DNA from: Archegozetes longisetosus
Taxonomy: Eukaryota > Arthropoda > Arachnida > Sarcoptiformes > Trhypochthoniidae
Assembly: GCA_018873245.2 (NCBI GenBank)
Contig: JAEMBT020000006.1
Location: 13,858,387-13,922,386, forward strand
DNA: 64,000 nucleotides
Direction: 5' to 3'
The position numbers and the translations under genes are program-made. Below the pieces are notes generated by a model, which had not been told where the DNA came from, searched no databases, and saw nothing but the letters and a program-made list of their open reading frames with translations. This document shows, piece by piece, positions 57,497 through 64,000 of this stretch (the first letter of the stretch is position 1; the number at the start of each line of letters is the position of its first letter).

Positions 57497-60400
57497 TTAT
57501 AATCTAGTATTTGGTACCATTAAGGCACACATCGACAAATTGGCGCATTCGCTATCATCACTAAATAAACAGCGAGGCTGTGAATATTGAGCGTGTGGTT
57601 CGGCGTATTCGTGCTCACTGTTCAAGTGTCTGATCAATGCCTGCGGCACTGACTTTCTGTTAGGTGTCGCATAGTATGATGCCGTTTTACCATACGTTTC
57701 ATTTCCTTGACCTGAGTGATTCTCAAATATTTTTGGTTTTGAACCACTCCTCACAAAATCGTTTAGTGGAAATATTTCACTCGAAAGTTCACTTTTTGGT
57801 ATTGAATTTCTGGTGTCCAGATTGTTAATCGTTGGGTTATCGCTATGTTGTTTACGCATAAATGCAAACAATGTTGAAAGAACTGCTATTAAAACTATTA
57901 TTGATATAACAATTGGCAACATAACAGTCACGTTATGGAATATTGATAGGGAAGCTGCTGATTGTGATGACACGCTAGTTGGCGGATGAATGGAACCGAT
58001 TTTGATGACCAATGATGTGTTCGAAGTTACAAAACGATATTCAGCTTCAGTAATACCTGTAGAAAAGCCAATAACTTATATGAAATCCAATCAAATCTAT
58101 TAAGTAACTAATAATTACCAGCGTCTGAGTGCGCACCAACGTATAAATTATATTCATGACCAGGAGATAAATGATTGATATAAAAGGGATCGAGTCTGTT
58201 TGTAAATTTCTCATTTGTAATAGACCACTGCTTTGAGTTTATTGGTTTATATTTGATAGTGAAGTAATTGATGGCACAGCCACCACTTTGCCAACTATTT
58301 AATCTAAGCGCTACTGATGTCGAATTGGGAAAAATAAAATCTTCTTTTGATGGTGAGACTGGAGCAGCGCCTGCGGTTATAGCTGTGATAGTTTCACCTT
58401 TTGTTAAATAAACATAACAATTAGAACTTTTGAAAAGTTATCGTTTGAGCGATTTGATAGGCATCTTACTCGGTTCACCGGTTCCTAAGCTATTGGTTGC
58501 GGTCATGTATAATAGATATTTTGTACCACATTTAATATATGTCTTTCCATCACTTGAATCCAACACGTAATGATTATGTTTTGTCTTTAACTTTTTTTGT
58601 ACCCATTCCGATGCCTTCTCTTCCTTGTAATGCAAAACAAATTCTTTTTCTTCAGTATCCAACTCATTGACGTCCCATCTCAATGTGATTGAGTCTGTAG
58701 TCGTTGACACAACTTCTAGTAATGGTGAACGAGGAGGTTGTGATTCAAGTGTCATGACTCTTACCTAATAATTGCAGTTGAAAAATTACTGTTAGATTTC
58801 TATCAATTCGATTGAATTTATAACAAAAAGTTGATAATAACCTCATCAGATCGCGGACCCGCTCCAACACTATTATAAGCTTGAAGTATAATGATATATG
58901 TGGTTTTTCTCTTTAAATTGGAAATATAACTAGTCTCAAATTTGGTACCATCATTGTTGTTGTTAGATTCAACACTCTTATAAGAAAACTGTTCACTATC
59001 ACTATCTGCAACTTTATAACCAATATAATAACCCTTAATATTGCCGTATTGTAAGTTCTTCGCCGGTGGCTTCCATTTAATTTTCAAAGAAGTCGAAGAA
59101 GTTGGTTCAACAATAACATCAAGAGGTGGTCCACCGGGAACTTCTTCGGAAGTGGTAAAAGTGACTGAGAGCTCGGATCACTTCTTCCTAAGGCATTTTC
59201 GGCTCTTACTTGCAACTCATAACTACACATTGGCTGCAGTGGACGCAAATATAGTTTAAACTCATTACCACTCGATGTCGACATCTCCTGCCACTCTTTA
59301 TCGAGCAAACAAAGATTGCGAAACTGAACAATATATCTGTTGACAGCACTATTGCCAGAAAAAGACGCTTTCCATGTGACAATTGCTGACCGACTTGTTG
59401 TATCCATGACTGAAACCTCATGAGGCGCATCTGGAACTTCTGCTCATCAAACAAACGTAAATATTAATTAACTTTGCAGAGCTCTAACTCTATGCTCGAT
59501 AACTTTATGGTGCATAGCTATGAGAAGTGATGCACTCCTATGCCAATATTTGTATGTCGCCATAATAGTTCATATAATATCAGATTCTTGATCATTGTTG
59601 ACAAAAAAGGGAATCGCAATGAAAATTTAGCTGGAATCAATATGTATGACAGAGAAGACAGGATGGCTTAGGTGCTTTTCTCGTAGCTATACATCATTTT
59701 AATATCCCTCATTGTAATACCTTGAACTATAAGTTGAATATTAGTGTCATCACTACCATAACTATTAGAGACAATGCAAGTAAACAAAGCAGAATCATAT
59801 CGACCAACATTTCCTATTTCTAGATATGAGATTAGACTATGAGGTGATGTGATTTCTTCTTTAATTGTGTATCTCTTGTCAACAGATGAGTCAATAATTT
59901 GTTTGTCTTTCTGCCAAATAGCTTTCATGACAGGATCGCCGTATGCCTTGCATTGCAATATAGCATCTGTCGATTTGCTCACTGTCTCACTTACGAATTT
60001 CGATTCAAAATGTGGTGGTGTTTGAACATACAGTTGAATTACTTTACTTAAATCAGCTCCGACTCCATTGCTTACCTAAGGATAAATTTAAGACAATTTT
60101 TGAAACTTTTGCTCAACTTTTTAATTACGCACAAAAATGTCAAACTCATTGCTATCATACTAAGAAAAATCCTATCTATATAAACGTATATCACTTTTGA
60201 AATCTACTCATTAATTATTATCCAAGGCTCAAGTTCCTAGTCTTTAAGATGATTATATATTCAGTTGAAAACTTTCGGCTTACAAGAGCTGCTATTATTT
60301 TGGTTGATTTACATTTTGATCAATATATTGTTAAGTTTATAAAATCTAATAATATTCAAAATAAATTTTGAAAAATTCATTAGAGGAACTAATCAATAAA

Positions 60401-63400
60401 ATCGATTTATAGATATAGTGACATAAGTTGCATAAGTAATTTGCACATACTTTGCACATATAATATCCAGAATCAGTTTTGTCAACTTCTTGAATAAAAA
60501 GTGTTCCGTTGGCGTAAACTTGATGTCGATAACTTGATAGTATATCTCTAAAGTCAGATGGCAGTGATGGAAGTGGTGTCTTTTCGCCCGATTTCAAGCT
60601 AAACTCTGTTGCACTGCTAGACGAGATTGATTTCTTCCACGAAATCCTAGGATTTGGAGAGCCTTCAGCAGAGCAATCAATGGATACACTTCTAGATAGA
60701 ACTACATGAACATTTTTGGGCTCTATTTTCCAAGTTGGGGCCACATTGACAATGAGATAGGTGGTGTGATTAACACTTTCTACATCGTTCCAAGCTTTAC
60801 AGGTCCTGTTGCAAAATAAATGACACTATTACTGCAAAATAGTCAACACAGTGATAGGCATTTGTGAAAAACGCACAGCAAAAACTTTCCAGGTTATACC
60901 TCACTTCGCCACAAAATTATAAATTACCTTTAGGTAACGTTTGCTAAACTAAATTTTAAAAACTCATCACTTCTCAACCAAATATAATACCAAAGGATGA
61001 AACAGACATTTCTTTAGCTCAAAAAAAATTATGATTTATGTCAAAGTTTTTTTTAGTAATTTTCTGCTAGACTTAAGAGAATTTATGTTTTTGTTGAAAA
61101 GAGATAAAAAAATAAATAAGAGCCTGATTTCTAAAGGAAAAATTTTTCAGCAAAATAAGCCAAAACTTGAAACTATCGAGTTGTTCACATACCAATTACC
61201 CATATCATGATGAGAAACACTTTTGAATGTTAGCACAGAGTAATCCTCGGAATTCTGGAGCGAAATTGAGTCAGTTGGCAGTACTAGTTGGTCTCCTTTA
61301 AACCACTTAATATAAATCGGTGGATCGCCTTCAACAATGGAGCACATCAATTGTTGTCTCTTTCCTTGTTTGGTACTAATGTGTTGGGGCAGTGAGTGTT
61401 CATCAATTTGTGGGGCAAGTCGTACATTAACTATAACACTTCCTTTAACTGATTTACCATTAGTTCCCTTAACAGTGCAAATATATTCTCCCGCATCAAG
61501 CGTTTTATGCACACTAGTTATATGCAATTTGCCACCAACACCATTCATCAATTGATCAATTTTGTGTCTATGATTCACAGGCAATATGTTGCCCTTATGT
61601 TCCCAAGAAATGGATTCAATTGGATATGCGATTACAGGGCAGCGCAAAACTACAGAATGGCCGCCGACTACTGTTAAATTATTGCTGGTCCACATCGATC
61701 GAAGTGCTGGGCTACCAATTACACTGATTCGACCCGTATAACTAGCATGTCCGACATCATTACTCGCAACACATTTGTACTATTTCGGGGTGAAAAACAA
61801 TATGATTCGTACTGAACTAGTCATACAAATCATTTTTATACCATTCACTATAAACCTTCATATTATATATAACTCGTATATAGCATTTTTGATAAATCAT
61901 TTTTGCCTTCTTTCGCTCCCCTCTATTACAACAATACTATTTATTGAGATTTATTTCATTGTATTTGCTAGATTTGAAAATTGAATCAAATTTCTTAACA
62001 ACAATCTGAATAATAAATCATAGACAGAACAAATTGAAAGTTTGTTCACTAACCAATTGAAAAACTTGCTAATGTGACAGTTAAGTAATTTGAAAAATTT
62101 TAATCGAACTTAAGTTTGTAAGTAGTAAATGAGGAAAACGACGTTTTCCGCAAAAAATAGCTATTGGGCTAAAGTGTATGTGAGATATGTGAAACTTTTC
62201 ACGCTGTTTGTTCTGTATCTATTGAGTTAGGAATTCCATTTATAATATGTTTCACTTATATTTCAGTTCTCAATATGTATAGTCATTGAGTCGTATTTAA
62301 TGCGCAAACATATGAGGCTATAGTGAAGTGAACAGAATTATTAAGAGTGTTAAACTTACTTCTCCTCCATCAACAACACGAGTAGATGTAATATTAACAT
62401 AACTAACTACTTTTGCATCATGTGTCACGTAATCACCGATTCGGAATCGAGCAAAATTAGGAACAGGCAAATCATCTAAAAACCATTTAATCTGAGGCAG
62501 TGGTGTCGCTGATGCTGAGCAACGCAGTGATAATTGAGTGTTAGGTTCAACTACTGTTGAATCTTTGAACGATTCTAAAATAATGGGCGCGATATCACCT
62601 AATTTGAGCTCTGCTGTGGCCTGAGAAGAGTCATAATCAGATTGAGCTAAACATTGATATGAACCTAAACAAGATTAAAAGGAGAGAGAAAAGAGAAATG
62701 CATTTCATATGAATGATTGAGATTCTGGAAATTTAATTTATATTCAAATTAAAGCCTGTGACAGATCTCAGATCTAATTTTCTCTCTTATTTCTAGATCC
62801 ATCCCACATATCTATCGCTTTATTCAAATATTTTTCTTCAAAGTCGTAATAAAACATTTTGAGAGAAAACCTGATAAATGTCAATATGAAAAGTTAGCAA
62901 AAAAACTTCACATGAATTTTAATGCCACATATATATATATATATATATCCATACATATATACACATACATATATGTGTACTTCTATTTATAGTTTTGAGC
63001 CAAAGCCAAATTGAATAGAGATAAAAAGCTTTAATCTGATTTTTATGAAAAATAATTGAGAGCCAAACTAGATAATCGACAAATTGATTAATGAAATGAG
63101 AAATGAGAGCAAATGTGATGACATACCGGCATCTTCTCTAATAACAGAACGTATGTGTAAGACATTGGGCTGAATTAATCGAATCCTTTGATCATTTAGA
63201 GCATTATTGAATGGATCGCTTATTAAAGGCATGGCATCTTTCAACCAAATGACTGGTAAGTTAATAGGTGCACCTCGCACCGAACAATTAAATGTGGCTG
63301 ACTTGCCGACATCAACCTCTAATCTTTGCGGTTCGATATGTACAGCAATGGCTGAGACGACGATCAATTTAATTATTACTTTCTCTTCTCCCAATGAATT

Positions 63401-63533
63401 GTTAGCGACACAGACCCACTTACCAGCCATGGCAGCCGAAACTTGATTGATAATAAGAGTTCCATCATATAGTTGAAGGTCTGTGCCAATAACTACAGCA
63501 GATAGGACACTACTATCCTCTTCTTTATACCAT
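57497..63533 (-). CDS. Dscam-like immunoglobulin-superfamily receptor, 3' part (Ig3 half to C-terminus), with a frameshift
   Basis: Nine exons: 63127-63533, 62360-62664, 61193-61779, 60451-60805, 59721-60075, 58842-59439, 58470-58764, 58119-58397 and 57497-58056. The gene continues past the right edge. Dscam proteins mediate homophilic neurite self-avoidance and arthropod immunity at the cell surface. Domains by comparison with fly Dscam1: second half of Ig3 (GTLIINQVS, WVCVANNSLGEEKV), Ig4, Ig5 (YVTHDAKVVSYVNITSTRV), Ig6, Ig7, Ig8 (APTWKIEPKN), Ig9 (DSALFTCIVSNSYGSDD), FN3-1, FN3-2 (YGNIKGYYIGYKV), then domains matching FN3-5 (FVLHYKEE, KCGTKYLLYMTATNSLG) and FN3-6 (SWQSGGCAINYF). A membrane helix (MLPIVISIIVLIAVLSTLFA) and a tail of about 110 residues follow. 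FN3-3, FN3-4 and Ig10 are missing. Exon 58842-59439 changes frame near 59165 (one base short). No alternative-exon array was seen in these introns. Confidence 0.9.
62929..62948. repeat. (AT)10 microsatellite in a Dscam intron
   Basis: A pure AT dinucleotide run of 20 bases, followed by further imperfect AT/AC-rich sequence. Confidence 0.9.
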
Positions 63534-64000
63534 CTAAGGGTGACGTAAATTGATAACATTCCCATAAATAGAATGATAGATATCGCACATCAATAAATAA
63601 AAAAGAAGAGCAGATCTATTTTCTTTGCCTCATTTTTGGGCACAGTAGCGATTATGGTCCTAGAGTTTTCAACTACTCGATCTATTTGGCGTACTAGCAA
63701 TAATGTTTTATAAGCTTAGTTGCTCAGTTCGTTTAGTACAAATTAATACTACCCAAATTTATTTTAAATACAAGCACTACTATTGTGCAGTAGGAAATAG
63801 TTCTTATTCTATCCGTTTAAACTAAACAAGACAACGGGCTTCAATGGGATAAGAAGAACGGTAAATCACGCTCATACTCAAATCTATTAAAGGTTAAGCT
63901 ATCAAAACACGACAATGAAACGCATCTGATTGTTAGCGTGAGCTGTTTTTCTATAAGATCTCTTTCTGGAGAATTTTGTATTAAAATTAACTTAAAGATC
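63534..64000. other. intron of the Dscam-like gene, to the window edge
   Basis: The first exon in the window begins in codon phase 2 after a cccttag acceptor at 63534, so an upstream exon is required. No Ig-like exon was recognised in this stretch. Confidence 0.6.

Noticed and set aside
59173..59217. 45-base GT..AG segment as an intron explaining the Dscam frame change
   Set aside because: Its length is a multiple of three, so removing it leaves the frame wrong, and it would delete conserved FN3 residues.
60806..63126. Arrays of alternative Dscam exons (as in fly exons 4, 6, 9)
   Set aside because: The introns between the Ig exons are short (about 55-770 bases) and no second Ig-half exon was recognised in them.

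Overview
The window is eukaryotic nuclear DNA. It is AT-rich (roughly 70% by eye), has split genes with GT-AG introns that are mostly 50-90 bases, and has no operons, CRISPR arrays or ribosomal RNA. The gene set points to an arthropod, most likely a chelicerate such as a mite: an agatoxin-like cystine-knot neuropeptide gene, a Dscam-type immunoglobulin gene that lacks FN3-3, FN3-4 and Ig10, ELOVL elongases in tandem, and a family of small EB-like membrane proteins. The species cannot be named from sequence alone. Exon limits were placed by hand from splice sites, reading phase and remembered protein families.

Layout from left to right. 1-245 (-) is the 5' end of an ELOVL elongase cut by the window edge, and a complete ELOVL gene lies at 6439-7245 (-). 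Between and beyond them are transposon remains: a dead Tc1-like element (about 3.95-5.98 kb) and a Harbinger-type MITE at 8608-9134. 12545-16624 (+) is an 11-exon SLC13 (INDY-like) carboxylate transporter. A small Tigger/pogo-like MITE (17938-18108) sits between it and the convergent SETDB1/eggless H3K9 methyltransferase gene (18333-22028, -, 11 exons). The mitochondrial acyl carrier protein gene (23600-24124, -) diverges from a RIMOC1/C5orf51 homologue (24541-25335, +). Next on the plus strand are an unrecognised type I membrane protein (26069-27375) and a trefoil plus GH31 acid alpha-glucosidase (27952-30786).

31-38 kb holds short secreted or membrane products: an EB/PY membrane protein (31542-32333, +), a 70-residue RFamide-type precursor candidate (34362-34574, +) and an agatoxin-like peptide gene (36926-38369, -). 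From 38.4 to 52.2 kb I find no convincing gene; it holds a mariner-derived foldback element (50012-50560) and small repeats. Two more EB/PY genes follow in tandem (52262-53068 and 53696-54448, +), then EED/ESC of Polycomb repressive complex 2 (55054-56538, -), and finally the 3' part of a Dscam-like gene (57497-63533, -, 9 exons, continuing past the right edge).

The genes do not form one pathway. Two encode repressive-chromatin factors (SETDB1 for H3K9me3, EED for H3K27me3). Several act in fatty-acid, glycogen or carboxylate metabolism (ELOVL, mitochondrial ACP, GAA-like, SLC13). Several are surface or secreted signalling products. The most novel-looking items are the EB/PY gene trio, the shortened and frameshifted Dscam, the RFamide precursor, the agatoxin-like peptide gene and the orphan membrane protein.
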